NCBI GenBank assembly: GCA_001800315.1
Contig: MGVE01000010.1
Coordinates: 1-64,000, forward strand
Direction: 5' to 3'
DNA length: 64,000 bases
Source of the DNA: Elusimicrobia bacterium RIFOXYA2_FULL_47_53
GTDB taxonomy: Bacteria > Elusimicrobiota > Endomicrobiia > Endomicrobiales > XYA2-FULL-47-53
The notes under the pieces were generated by a model. It had not been told where the DNA came from, searched no databases, and saw only the letters and a list, made by a program, of their open reading frames with translations. Positions 48,772 through 57,936 of this stretch are shown here, piece by piece; positions within the stretch are counted from its first letter, which is position 1; each line of letters starts with the position of its first letter. A program made the translations under genes and the position numbers.

Positions 48772-49332
48772 TTATTCAAGAATAATTCCGTAATGATATG
48801 GCCTTAAATCGTATTGTTTAGGATTTACAAATCCAGCGGCTATCGCCCATTTAATACAATCCTCTGGTTTAGGGCGGATACTAATTGATGGCCCGCGGGG
48901 CGTCGTCGGATCGTTTCTCCAGTGGATAATGCCGAGCTTGCCGCCCTTCTTAAGTATTCTTTTCGCTTCAGCCAATAAAACCTCGGGGGTCTCAAGATGG
49001 AGTATATTAAACAGCATGACATAACCAACACCGCCATCCGGTAATCCTGATCCCTGAGCCATAAAATCCCGCTCAATTGCTTTCACATTTTCAAGGCCAA
49101 GCTGTTTTGCTCTTTCTTTTGTTATCCGGATCATATCCTCTTCAATATCCAACGCGTAAACGACACCTTTGATGATTTTAGCCGCCGGAATCGTAAAAGT
49201 ACCGTAACCGCAGCCAAATTCCGCGACATCACCGGAATTGCTATCTAAACCAAGTGTCGCGAGCACCTTAGCAGGGTCAAAGAACTTTTCCCACATCTCA
49301 TGATCCGGCATTCCGCTTTCTCTGATCTTCAT
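48772..49332 (-). CDS. Class I SAM methyltransferase
   Basis: VAEFGCGYGTFTIPAAKIIKGVVYALDIEEDMI. Confidence 0.8.
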   Translation of the reverse strand: MKIRESGMPDHEMWEKFFDPAKVLATLGLDSNSGDVAEFGCGYGTFTIPAAKIIKGVVYALDIEEDMIRITKERAKQLGLENVKAIERDFMAQGSGLPDGGVGYVMLFNILHLETPEVLLAEAKRILKKGGKLGIIHWRNDPTTPRGPSISIRPKPEDCIKWAIAAGFVNPKQYDLRPYHYGIILE

Positions 49333-49876
49333 ACAATATCCTTTTTTTCACGCCGTATTGAGCCGGATTCGCGCATATCAAGAAAAATCCTTTTTGGGGT
49401 TGTTCCACATAAATATTACTGAACCCACTGTTTATCAGCAGACCAATAATATGTTTTATTGTAAATCGCCTGCATTTATCCTCTGATTTTCCAGCTTCAG
49501 GCGAATATTCGGCAATAATAATCTGCCCTCTACCGCTTAATGCCACCTTGACCTGACCGAGCGCTTTCTTCACATCCTTTACATGATGAAACGAATGCAC
49601 AAAAACAACCGCGTCAAATTTCATTTCACCGACAACTCCGGCAATACTCTCGGCTTTTCCGGAAAGGCACTTAATAAGATGACAGGTATTGAATTTTTTG
49701 CAAAGATCATGCGCCTGTCTAAAACCTTTATTGGAGATATCCAGGCCTGCGACAGGTTTTTGCAGCTTCTTTGCGAAATAATTGCACAAATACCCGGCTC
49801 CACAACCAACATCAAGAACTTTGTCTTCTTTTTGGAGTTTCTCCAGTATTATCTGCCCGATTTGCTCATTATTCAT
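49298..49876 (-). CDS. Class I SAM methyltransferase
   Basis: VLDVGCGAGYLCNYFAKKLQKPVAGLDIS. Confidence 0.8.
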   Translation of the reverse strand: MNNEQIGQIILEKLQKEDKVLDVGCGAGYLCNYFAKKLQKPVAGLDISNKGFRQAHDLCKKFNTCHLIKCLSGKAESIAGVVGEMKFDAVVFVHSFHHVKDVKKALGQVKVALSGRGQIIIAEYSPEAGKSEDKCRRFTIKHIIGLLINSGFSNIYVEQPQKGFFLICANPAQYGVKKRILYEDQRKRNAGS

Positions 49877-49888
49877 ATTGGACTAAAC

Positions 49889-50422
49889 TCATACTTTTGT
49901 TATCTCTATACTCGGTGTAAGTTTGACTGGGTTTCTCAGGGTGAAGACTACTGGGCACCGCTGAAGCGCTAATGCCTCGGCTTCTTTTATCTTTTCAGCA
50001 GGCGCGTCGCTGACCACATGAAGTTTTACCCGCACCTCTTCCATAATCGGGCTTTCACTTAAGCCGAAGACTTTAGAGAAATTCACATCCGCTTCAACCC
50101 TGGTTGTAAGTTTTTTTATTTCTATGCCTAACATCGCCGCCATAGTGGCAAAAGTGCCCGTATAGCAGGAGGCTAATCCGAAAAAGCAGTAGTGCATCGG
50201 GCCCGGATATTTTCCACCGCCGCCCATAAAGGTTGGGTTATCAACTTCAAACATTGTCTGTCCGCCCTCAAATGTTACCGCCGACTGAAATTGCGGCCCA
50301 CCTTCTTTTATTAGCCATTCGCCTTCAACAACTTGCGTCCTTCGCGCTTTGGACGAATCGTTCCGGATTTGCCCTCCAAATTCCATTACCTTGCCCATAT
50401 CAACATTGTTAAGCTTATTCAT
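49889..50422 (-). CDS. OsmC-family protein
   Basis: GGKYPGPMHYCFFGLASCYTGTFATMAAMLGIEIKKLTTRVEADVN. Confidence 0.8.
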   Translation of the reverse strand: MNKLNNVDMGKVMEFGGQIRNDSSKARRTQVVEGEWLIKEGGPQFQSAVTFEGGQTMFEVDNPTFMGGGGKYPGPMHYCFFGLASCYTGTFATMAAMLGIEIKKLTTRVEADVNFSKVFGLSESPIMEEVRVKLHVVSDAPAEKIKEAEALALQRCPVVFTLRNPVKLTPSIEITKV

Positions 50423-50433
50423 TGCGCGCCTCC

Positions 50434-50538
50434 TTAATTTGTCTTAGCTGCGGCAAACACAATATATCCTCCTCTACCATAACCTGTTTTGTCCGGGTTA
50501 ACTACCCTGGTCAGGCCCGAAGAAAAATAGTGATTCAT
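50434..50538 (-). pseudogene. 34-codon ORF resembling a protein C-terminus
   Basis: MNHYFSSGLTRVVNPDKTGYGRGGYIVFAAAKTN*; absent from the ORF track. Confidence 0.25.
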
Positions 50539-50573
50539 ATTTTTATTAAGCGGACAAATAGCCCGTGCTTTTC

Positions 50574-50876
50574 TTATAACCAGTCGCCATAGAACCTTTC
50601 CCTGTACTCTTTCTCTTCGCCCGATATCTGAGCATCGTCAACAACCTGCTTTGTGAACCGATATCTGTAATTCTCACAGAACTCCAGCAGAAGCTTGTGC
50701 GCAGCGTTAATCCCCTTAAACCTCTCCTCACATATCTTTTCCGACTTTCCCCTGCATCTGTCCGGGTGACATTCAAGGGCAAGCTGGCGGTATGCCTCTT
50801 TGATTTCCTTTATATTTGCTTCCTCGGGCAACCCCAGCAGTTTTCTTGCTTCATCAACTTCTTTATAATTAATCAT
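50574..50876 (-). CDS. J-domain protein
   Basis: KEAYRQLALECHPDRC includes the HPD motif. Confidence 0.75.
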   Translation of the reverse strand: MINYKEVDEARKLLGLPEEANIKEIKEAYRQLALECHPDRCRGKSEKICEERFKGINAAHKLLLEFCENYRYRFTKQVVDDAQISGEEKEYRERFYGDWL

Positions 50877-50978
50877 ACTGACACCTCGCAGCTTTTATAC
50901 TAAAACCACTTCAGGAACCGCCTTCTTTTCACCACAGGGCACGGCGGGGCATTTTAAGGCTTTTTATATTGACTCAAG

Positions 50979-51299
50979 TTAAAAAGTAACCACCTTGTCG
51001 CTTTCTTTAATAAGATCATACAAGTCCTTCATTGTGGACAGTGGGCAAAGCTCGGAACCCTGTGAATTGCGGATCTTAAGGCAAGTACCGCAGGCGAGTA
51101 TCTTGCCTCCGGCATCAACCAAAGACTGCATCTGCTCCTTAACTTTAAACCTCTCGCTGTCCAGAGCTTCGCATTCAACACCCTTCGCGAGCAAAAAGAC
51201 TTTAACCTGATCCTTCTCTTTCAGAGCGAAGTTCCCCAGCCTGAAAGCATTCCACACCGTTTCCGAATCAGTTGAATAAACAACAATGCCTAACTTCAT
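50979..51299 (-). CDS. DsrE-family protein
   Basis: MKLGIVVYSTDSETVWNAFRLGNFALKEKDQVKVFLLAKGVE...ILACGTCLKIR. Confidence 0.75.
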   Translation of the reverse strand: MKLGIVVYSTDSETVWNAFRLGNFALKEKDQVKVFLLAKGVECEALDSERFKVKEQMQSLVDAGGKILACGTCLKIRNSQGSELCPLSTMKDLYDLIKESDKVVTF

Positions 51300-51646
51300 C
51301 TTGCTCTCCTTGTTAATGTTTTAACCGCGCGAGCCTTTACTGACAGCTTCGCGGTGCGATTTAGTTTCTCAAGCAACACCTCGCGCATCTTGTCAAAAGC
51401 TTCGCTAATTTTCGGGCTTGTCAGGGAATAATATATTTTTACGCCTTTCCGGCGCGTCTGCACAATGCCCTCGTTCCTCAAGACCCCTAAATGCTGCGAA
51501 AGGTTCGCCTGGCTTATGCCGGCACGCTCCATCAGCTCGCCAACCGAAAGCTCCCTGTTGCGCAGAAGGTTTAACACCTCAAGGCGCTTGGCAGAAGTAA
51601 ACACCCGGCACATACGCGCGTGCATTTCATAAAGCTTATCAATCAT
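51296..51646 (-). CDS. ArsR-family HTH repressor
   Basis: MCRVFTSAKRLEVLNLLRNRELSVGELMERAGISQANLSQHLGVLRNEGIVQTRRKG. Confidence 0.85.
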   Translation of the reverse strand: MIDKLYEMHARMCRVFTSAKRLEVLNLLRNRELSVGELMERAGISQANLSQHLGVLRNEGIVQTRRKGVKIYYSLTSPKISEAFDKMREVLLEKLNRTAKLSVKARAVKTLTRRAR

Positions 51647-51673
51647 TACCGCCTCCTCTATTACTATATAAGC

Positions 51674-51702
51674 ATATTAGAATATACTAATAACAAAGTC
51701 AA
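51674..51702 (-). promoter_or_regulatory. Promoter and inverted-repeat operator of the ArsR gene
   Basis: TTGACT (51697-51702) - 17 - TAATAT (51674-51679); IR ATATT-AG-AATAT (51674-51685). Confidence 0.7.
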
Positions 51703-51900
51703 GGGTTTTGTATCGCCTTCGGTGTCAGCGAAAGCAGCATCTTCTGCCAAACAAATATAAAAACCGCCCTTTTACGGAGCGGCTGATGCCTGACATTGCC
51801 TGACCTGAGGCCAAAATTGCTATAACGCGCCGCTTCGCTTTTCTGCCATTCGCGACAGTGCGAAAGTTAGCTTCAAATCCCGCCTAAGCACTGCTAAATA

Positions 51901-51930
51901 AAAAAAACCTGCTATGAAGCAGGTATTTTT
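51901..51930 (-). terminator. Rho-independent terminator downstream of the flavodoxin gene
   Basis: AAAAAAACCTGCTATGAAGCAGGTATTTTT. Confidence 0.75.
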
Positions 51931-51976
51931 GTTAAGCCCTCCAACTACATGCCATCAGAACTTGTTTTAAGGAGTG
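51931..51976 (-). repeat. Boundary repeat copy A
   Basis: GTTAAGCCCTCCAACTACATGCCATCAGAACTTGTTTTAAGGAGTG. Confidence 0.85.
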
Positions 51977-52517
51977 ATTCTGCCCATTCGTTTATTTTGT
52001 TCCAGTCTCTATAGTCACCAGGTTTTACCCCCAGGGCTATTTTACCCATATAGTTCATAAACCAACCCAAACTTTTAATGTTCCCTGCGAATACCGCTTT
52101 ACTAAATGGCGTCAGGCCTGAAGCCACGCGGTCAGGAAAAGTCTGAGCAAGCTTTCGATTGTTTTCTTTGGATGAAGTGACAAACGAACAAACGGCAAAC
52201 ACCGCGATTTTTTTGCTATTCAGGCTAACCCTGTTGGCATCAACGAACTTAATGATATTTTCATGCGGTTTGCCTCCGTGTATAGCCGAGCCAATTATTA
52301 CCATATCGTATTTCTCAATGTCTATCTGTTTACCTTCAGCAGACAGAATTTCAACAACACAACCCTCTTTTTCAAGATAATCCTTCATTTTCTCTGCCAC
52401 CTCAGCAGTTGAGCCCGCATACGAACCATATACAATTAAAACATTATTCATTTCTGTTCCTTTTGCGCTCAATAATTGCGTTGACAGCATTAACAATAAA
52501 TAAATAATAACTTTCAT
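51945..52517 (-). CDS. Flavodoxin-domain protein
   Basis: NVLIVYGSYAGSTAEVAEKMKDYLEKEG...DMVIIGSAIHGGKPHENIIKF. Confidence 0.8.
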   Translation of the reverse strand: MKVIIYLLLMLSTQLLSAKGTEMNNVLIVYGSYAGSTAEVAEKMKDYLEKEGCVVEILSAEGKQIDIEKYDMVIIGSAIHGGKPHENIIKFVDANRVSLNSKKIAVFAVCSFVTSSKENNRKLAQTFPDRVASGLTPFSKAVFAGNIKSLGWFMNYMGKIALGVKPGDYRDWNKINEWAESLLKTSSDGM

Positions 52518-52600
52518 TCCGATGCCTCTAAGTTTTTGTCATGCTCAAACGGGAAAGCAAATCTGCGGATAGCGCAATCAAAAGCTTTCAGTAACTTTTC

Positions 52601-52756
52601 TTAATAAACAAACCACCCCAATTTAGCAAATTTCAAGAAAATCAAACCTAGTATAGGAAACGAATAAGCCGAAGGCTTTATCCCTATGCTATCCCGTAAT
52701 GTGTCAGCTGTCTGCCAAAGTGTAGCTTCCAATTTCTTTATTTCTTCATTTGTCAT
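52601..52756 (-). pseudogene. hsdM: N-terminal remnant of a type I R-M methyltransferase subunit (HsdM)
   Basis: Own translation: MTNEEIKKLEATLWQTADTLRDSIGIKPSAYSFPILGLIFLKFAKLGWFVY*; LEATLWQTADTLR...YSFPILGLIFLKFA is typical of HsdM N-termini. Absent from the ORF track. Confidence 0.8.
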
Positions 52757-53487
52757 ATTTGCCTCTTTTCTAGTTTATCCAGATTTACGATTGTAAGCTT
52801 CTTTATTTTCTCAATTAGTAATTTCGAGCTTTTGAGTTTTCTTAACTTACCATTGTTTTCCAGCTGATCCACAGGAATCGACTCAAACAAATCACTATCG
52901 TTTGATATTGTATCTATTCTAGCCGCAAGATATCCAATAATATCTGCGTAAAGTATTCCGATTGTATGAAAGTTTGAAGGCACAAGTGCAACATCTTCAA
53001 AAAGTGTATATTCTCTTGCATTTAATACAGAATTAACAACTTGACTAATATCGTTCGAACTTATATCGCTCCTAAAGTCGCAGTATATACTTACTAAATT
53101 CTTGCCATTACCACTATCTGCCTTAGAAAGTGCTTTTTTTAACAACTTTGGCAAGACCTCTAAATATACTTTCTTCTGATCAGTCACACTAGACTTCCCA
53201 CTATAGTAAAAACTCATACGCGCATTTTTCTTTGCAATATTTAAATCTATTATTTTTGCACAGATATCAATTCGCTTCTCAATACTTATTGATTGATCAC
53301 CCTTTTTAGCAGAAAAAAGATAGGCACCTTTGAATTCTTTATTAGGATCCCATTTTGAATCTGTTAATATCTGGTGAAATGCAGTTTTTATATGACAATA
53401 ATGGGCAGAATTAATAGTTGCAATACTCAATCCAAAATAATCTTTGAATTTATCATCACTTGTTTCATCAACAAAAACTAATTTCAT
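52753..53487 (-). CDS. DUF3800 protein
   Basis: MKLVFVDETSDDKFKDYFGLSIATI...; TGA overlaps the ATG of the hsdM remnant; ATG at 53485-53487 preferred over 53520. Confidence 0.7.
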   Translation of the reverse strand: MKLVFVDETSDDKFKDYFGLSIATINSAHYCHIKTAFHQILTDSKWDPNKEFKGAYLFSAKKGDQSISIEKRIDICAKIIDLNIAKKNARMSFYYSGKSSVTDQKKVYLEVLPKLLKKALSKADSGNGKNLVSIYCDFRSDISSNDISQVVNSVLNAREYTLFEDVALVPSNFHTIGILYADIIGYLAARIDTISNDSDLFESIPVDQLENNGKLRKLKSSKLLIEKIKKLTIVNLDKLEKRQI

Positions 53488-53596
53488 TTCACCCTTTAAA
53501 AAAAAAACTACACCGCGCATTTGCCAGTGTGGTAATGGTTGATTTTATTATTTGAATTGATCCCCATAAGTTCCTTTAACCTATATTTTCATACTT

Positions 53597-54925
53597 CTAC
53601 CCTACCACTTCCCAGTGTCCACCCTTATCTGGTCCGATGCGGCGCAGTTGATTAGAGGTTTTAAGTGCTTTGACAATTTTCTCTACACCTTTTATACTCA
53701 GGCCTATTTCCTGGGCAATTTCGTTAGTAGTAACTTCTGGGTTGTTAGATATAATACGAATTATTTTCTCCCTACTTTTCTCCCTACTTTTCTCCCTACT
53801 TATTGGAGTAGTTGAAGATACCGCCTCGGCACCTTTTCTCATAAAAGTTGTTATGAAGTGTGTTCCGAGTTCAGAAAACTCAGCTGTGGGTTCTTTCTCC
53901 AATATAAGTTTAATGCCTCTGCCCCAGCGTTCCACAAAATGAATGCGGTGGAGCATATCAGCGATAAGTTCATTTCGCCTTTCGGAAACGATCTTTGAGC
54001 GAATTTGCTGAATGGTAAGCCCTCCGTACAATAAACCAGGGCTTCTTACTTCCACCTTATCCTTAAATACTGCAACACTCACTGAATCCATAGCTCGGTA
54101 ATCTCTATGGCAGAAAGCATTAATAACGGCCTCTCTTATTGCTTCTCGGTCAATTTCAGGTACATCTATACGGCGCAGGCCCTCAACCCTCATTCCAATA
54201 TTTATCTTTTCAAGAATGTAATCCTGTGCCTTATCTATCAGCTGGAAAAGGTCACCACCGAACTCTTTCATGTCAGTGATATATGCCGTACTTGTTCCAC
54301 TGAATACCGCGCAGCGCAACTTAGCATTGAAAAATATGTCTTCGGGTTTCTTGCCGAACAGCATTACCGCCGCATTGCAGAGCTTTGACCCGCGAGACAA
54401 TTTTAGTTTTGCAAGCACATTTTTGATTGAATCGTACCGGAGACCCGCAATTTTAAGGAATGTTTTGAGTTTCTTAACACTTATATCGTTTATGGTTGCA
54501 TCGGCACATATTTCTGTGTCCCAATGATGGTTATCGCGGTTTTTACTCAATATAAGTTGCTCAAGCTCTCTTGCCGATAATTGACGATCAGCATCAGCAA
54601 CTCGCATATATGCCCTACCATTTGCGAAGTAAGGCGGATGTGAACCCTGAAACACAACTTTGACACAGGTTTTATTTTCTATCTTAACTTTATTTATTTT
54701 GGGGAATATTTTGGGTTCTATTTTATCAGAGATGTTTTGGGATATATTCCTAAGAGTTTCTTTGCCAATCTGTTGACCGACAATAGTGCCATCGTCTTTA
54801 ATACCGAAATACAAAACACCCTTCCCATGCTTGTTGAGTATAGCAGCAATGGAAATTAAGGCCTCTTTTATCTCAGAAGTAGTCTTTTTAAGTTCAACGG
54901 TTTCAGATTCATGTATTGTCACCAT
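53597..54925 (-). CDS. AlbA_2/Schlafen-like ATP-binding transcriptional regulator
   Basis: ESETVELKKTTSEIKEALISIAAILNKHGKGVLYFGIKDDGTIVGQQIG...REAVINAFCHRDY; C-terminal wHTH after an EKSREKSREK linker. Confidence 0.85.
   Translation of the reverse strand: MVTIHESETVELKKTTSEIKEALISIAAILNKHGKGVLYFGIKDDGTIVGQQIGKETLRNISQNISDKIEPKIFPKINKVKIENKTCVKVVFQGSHPPYFANGRAYMRVADADRQLSARELEQLILSKNRDNHHWDTEICADATINDISVKKLKTFLKIAGLRYDSIKNVLAKLKLSRGSKLCNAAVMLFGKKPEDIFFNAKLRCAVFSGTSTAYITDMKEFGGDLFQLIDKAQDYILEKINIGMRVEGLRRIDVPEIDREAIREAVINAFCHRDYRAMDSVSVAVFKDKVEVRSPGLLYGGLTIQQIRSKIVSERRNELIADMLHRIHFVERWGRGIKLILEKEPTAEFSELGTHFITTFMRKGAEAVSSTTPISREKSREKSREKIIRIISNNPEVTTNEIAQEIGLSIKGVEKIVKALKTSNQLRRIGPDKGGHWEVVG
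53768..53803. repeat. 12-bp tandem repeat x3 within a CDS
   Basis: CTCCCTACTTTT CTCCCTACTTTT CTCCCTACTTAT, encoding the REKSREKSREK linker. Confidence 0.9.
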
Positions 54926-55014
54926 ATATTAACGGTAATTTTAACTCTTTTGAATGATTTTGGCAACCAAACAAAAAACTTTGTTCAACCTACTGTAAAG
55001 TAGATTTCACAAAG

Positions 55015-55056
55015 TTTAAGGGTCACCAGGCAAACGCCATTTGAGCCTGTTTTACC
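55015..55056 (-). repeat. Boundary repeat copy D (divergent)
   Basis: TTTAAGGGTCACCAGGCAAACGCCATTTGAGCCTGTTTTACC. Confidence 0.6.
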
Positions 55057-55067
55057 TTATAACCATG

Positions 55068-55997
55068 CTATTTTACATTCAACCTCTTTTGACACACCTC
55101 TGCAAGAGCTTTATAATGAATACTTTGCCGAACAGATATCTTAACTGATTTGAGTTCAATCTCCAAATCATCTAGAGCATTCTTGTACTTACCAAGATAG
55201 TAATAGATTAATCCGCGTAGCCCATGAGGCAAGCTTCCGTCTATAGCCATTGCCTTGTTCGCATAGCTTAGAGCCATTAAATAGTCTTCCTTTCTGCCCG
55301 ATTCTATCCCTTTTTCATAATAGACATTCGCATAGTTATAATAGTTTTTCCCAGTCGGATCTATTTTTATCACATTCTTCATATCTTTAATAGCTTTATC
55401 AAGCTTTTTGCGCTGCAAATAAAATGCAACTCTCATCTGATAATATCTCGGATTTTGCGGGTCAGACTCTATCTTCTTGCTATACTCACTCTCAAGCTCT
55501 TCAAATGATGCTACTGCCTTGAATTCATTAATAATAAACACATGATCGTTATTTAAGTTACCTAGATACATGTAATAAGCGATTATATTTTGAGGAGGTT
55601 TTGACTCCTTTTCAAGGTCAGGTAATAATGGCTCCTGAATAGGCAACCAATAAACTGAATTATTCTCATCCCTGACCTTTATTTCATGCTTGAACAATTT
55701 CGGGAAATCAGTATCCGCCAAGGTCTTAAAAAAACCATCAACCATTAACCTGTGGTTTTTTGATATAGGCCTTATTTCACCAATATAAACAAGCTCTTCC
55801 TTTATTTTTTGTGCAGGCCGTGATGACTCAAATGTATAAACAAAACCCTTTTTCTTCAACTTAGCTGTTTTTTCTGTGTTCGGATGCATTTTAAGGATAT
55901 TGGATATAGTATTTGAAGAATATGAATCGTAGTTAAATTCACAATATAGCGGGACTGTTATATTAATACACAATAAAAACACTGCCAAATATTTCAT
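55068..55997 (-). CDS. Secreted TPR protein
   Basis: Signal peptide; PQNPRYYQMRVAFYLQRKKLDKAIKDMKNVIKIDPTGKNYYNYANVYYEKG. Confidence 0.65.
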   Translation of the reverse strand: MKYLAVFLLCINITVPLYCEFNYDSYSSNTISNILKMHPNTEKTAKLKKKGFVYTFESSRPAQKIKEELVYIGEIRPISKNHRLMVDGFFKTLADTDFPKLFKHEIKVRDENNSVYWLPIQEPLLPDLEKESKPPQNIIAYYMYLGNLNNDHVFIINEFKAVASFEELESEYSKKIESDPQNPRYYQMRVAFYLQRKKLDKAIKDMKNVIKIDPTGKNYYNYANVYYEKGIESGRKEDYLMALSYANKAMAIDGSLPHGLRGLIYYYLGKYKNALDDLEIELKSVKISVRQSIHYKALAEVCQKRLNVK

Positions 55998-56048
55998 TTA
56001 TTACACCTTTTCATCGATTACGACGATTAAAGCATTAATTAATAACAC

Positions 56049-56609
56049 TCAGAGACCATCATCCTCATTATACTGTCTTTCCATTTCCTTATAAAATCCC
56101 TCATTTTCACTTGTTTTTAGAAAACCAATTCTATATTCCAAACCTTCTCCACCCGGAATATACTTATTAACTGCCAGCACATACTGAACCTCTATAACTT
56201 CGCTTGGCCCCAAGGTCGGTAAAATCCAACGCAATGTAGCAAATGCAGGGCTGTATATTGCACCGCCATTACTTGATATATACCCTAATTTACCAGGCAG
56301 CATTACCATAAATGTTTTGTTACTTATTGGATTCTCAGACATGTTCCGAATGATAATCTTATGAGTATATTCTTTACCGCTCCTCAAATTTAGAGGCGTG
56401 GTCATTTTTGCGTACAATTCGTCTTCACTCATTGCTTCCATATAACTAGCATTTTCACCTGATATCTTTTCCAATAGGTTCCCGTAATTTATGCGGTAAT
56501 ATCGCACCAGATCTCTGGCCGAATTAGAAAACGAGTTGGTTTTAATCGCATAACCCAGCATAATGAACATCACCAGCAAACCGACCAGGATTTTTATTCT
56601 GTATTTCAT
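56049..56609 (-). CDS. Membrane-anchored extracytoplasmic DUF11-like protein
   Basis: One TM (ILVGLLVMFIMLGYAI), then a beta-rich LRSGKEYTHKIIIRNMSENPISN...GPSEVIEVQYVLAV; ATG at 56607-56609 preferred. Confidence 0.5.
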   Translation of the reverse strand: MKYRIKILVGLLVMFIMLGYAIKTNSFSNSARDLVRYYRINYGNLLEKISGENASYMEAMSEDELYAKMTTPLNLRSGKEYTHKIIIRNMSENPISNKTFMVMLPGKLGYISSNGGAIYSPAFATLRWILPTLGPSEVIEVQYVLAVNKYIPGGEGLEYRIGFLKTSENEGFYKEMERQYNEDDGL

Positions 56610-56647
56610 ATAACACCCTTTCAAATGACTTACACAATTGCTTTATT

Positions 56648-56682
56648 CAACTACATGCCATCAAAACCTGTTTTAAGGAGTG
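56648..56682 (-). repeat. Boundary repeat copy B
   Basis: CAACTACATGCCATCAAAACCTGTTTTAAGGAGTG; 33/35 identical to copy A. Confidence 0.9.
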
Positions 56683-56704
56683 CTTCTATCCTAAAACCTT
56701 AGCT

Positions 56705-57244
56705 CTAAATCTTTTTCATTCTTTTTTCAAACTCATCGACAACTTTACTTTCGGACATAAAATCCTTAAGGAGATATTTTAATTCAATAATTAATTCGCT
56801 CTTATCATCTTCTTTCGGAATCATACTGTTATTTACCCATACCTGGATTTGATTTTCAAGACGGCCAAATATACGTTTTTTGTAAGAATATCCTACAACC
56901 CATTTTTCAAGAACAAATATTATCACAACTGCAATGAAGACTAATGGGATAAATGTATAATTTTTTAAATATAATGTACCAAAAAGTGAACTGGTGGCAA
57001 CCATTTGAACAATGATACCAATTGATAAAAAAAATAAACCGACGGCTGAATAGTACTGTTTTAGTAAAACAGCCTTAATCAATGCCGCTCTTGTTCCATA
57101 AATATGAAAATTGCCTTCCCAGTAACCACCAACCGCAATATCCCTAGCCTCTCTGTCAGTTATTTTAATTGTCTTCCATATAAAAAAAGCAGAACTAAAT
57201 TGAATAAATAATCCCAAAATTGTTAGTTGAGAACCCAAATTCAT
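56705..57244 (-). CDS. Hypothetical membrane protein
   Basis: Three predicted TM helices, charged C-terminus. Confidence 0.5.
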   Translation of the reverse strand: MNLGSQLTILGLFIQFSSAFFIWKTIKITDREARDIAVGGYWEGNFHIYGTRAALIKAVLLKQYYSAVGLFFLSIGIIVQMVATSSLFGTLYLKNYTFIPLVFIAVVIIFVLEKWVVGYSYKKRIFGRLENQIQVWVNNSMIPKEDDKSELIIELKYLLKDFMSESKVVDEFEKRMKKI

Positions 57245-57410
57245 ACCTCCAACACCCCTTTTACATATAAAATTTATTATAAATCATTAAGAATATTGAA
57301 TTCTATAAAATTCGCTTACAACACACTAAGGATCAGGTCTTTACATTTAACATTTCAACATCAGGGGCTTAACATCACTGGATTTTTAACTGTTGACACA
57401 TAATTGAAAT

Positions 57411-57764
57411 TTATTCAATTCCTTTTATTAGCCCGGAGAGCATTTTGTTTATAACTTCGAGTTCATTGACAAGTTTTTCGTGAGTTTGTGCATCGATGAG
57501 TTGTTTTCGTTTCAATCGTTCAAGAAGGGGAACGCACTCGTAAGTAGAACCGCGGGCAATCCAGAAAAAGTTTTTTCTGTCGTTTTTATGCCAGCGGCCA
57601 TTGCCTTCGGCTATGTTTAATGCGATTGATGTTGAAGCTCTTAGGATTTGGTCAATTAAGTGGCAAGTGCCTTTTTGGGTGATTGCGTCGCAGAGTACAT
57701 CTATTTTTTCGGCAAGGTCAATGGCTTTCTGGTAGACTTCAAGTTTTTCGAATAGAAAAGACAT
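57411..57764 (-). CDS. Four-helix-bundle (S23-like) protein
   Basis: FEKLEVYQKAIDLAEKI...CHLIDQILRASTSIALNIAEGNGRW; start at 57762-57764 rather than 57839. Confidence 0.8.
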   Translation of the reverse strand: MSFLFEKLEVYQKAIDLAEKIDVLCDAITQKGTCHLIDQILRASTSIALNIAEGNGRWHKNDRKNFFWIARGSTYECVPLLERLKRKQLIDAQTHEKLVNELEVINKMLSGLIKGIE

Positions 57765-57936
57765 GAGAAAGCCCCCCCTAACTTCAACAGAGTGAGATTT
57801 GAGCAGTTGAGAGTTGACCGCATTTGAGGTGGCACACATTCAGATTTTTGCGATTTTCTTCAATTTGCCGTATTCCACTTGCTCTACTTTCAACTCTCTA
57901 ATCTCAAATGCTCCAAATTTTTGCGGAGCAAAAATT

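Noticed and set aside
51800-51900. attC/integron-like imperfect palindrome (GCTATAACGCGCC...GCGAAAGTTAGC) beside an all-minus-strand gene array
   Set aside because: R'/R'' boxes deviate from RYYYAAC/GTTRRRY, no similar structure recurs between the other genes, and no intI is visible in the window.
57765-57839. N-terminal extension of the four-helix-bundle protein
   Set aside because: MCATSNAVNSQLLKSHSVEVRGG is not part of the family; a GGGGGGG stretch precedes the internal ATG at 57764.
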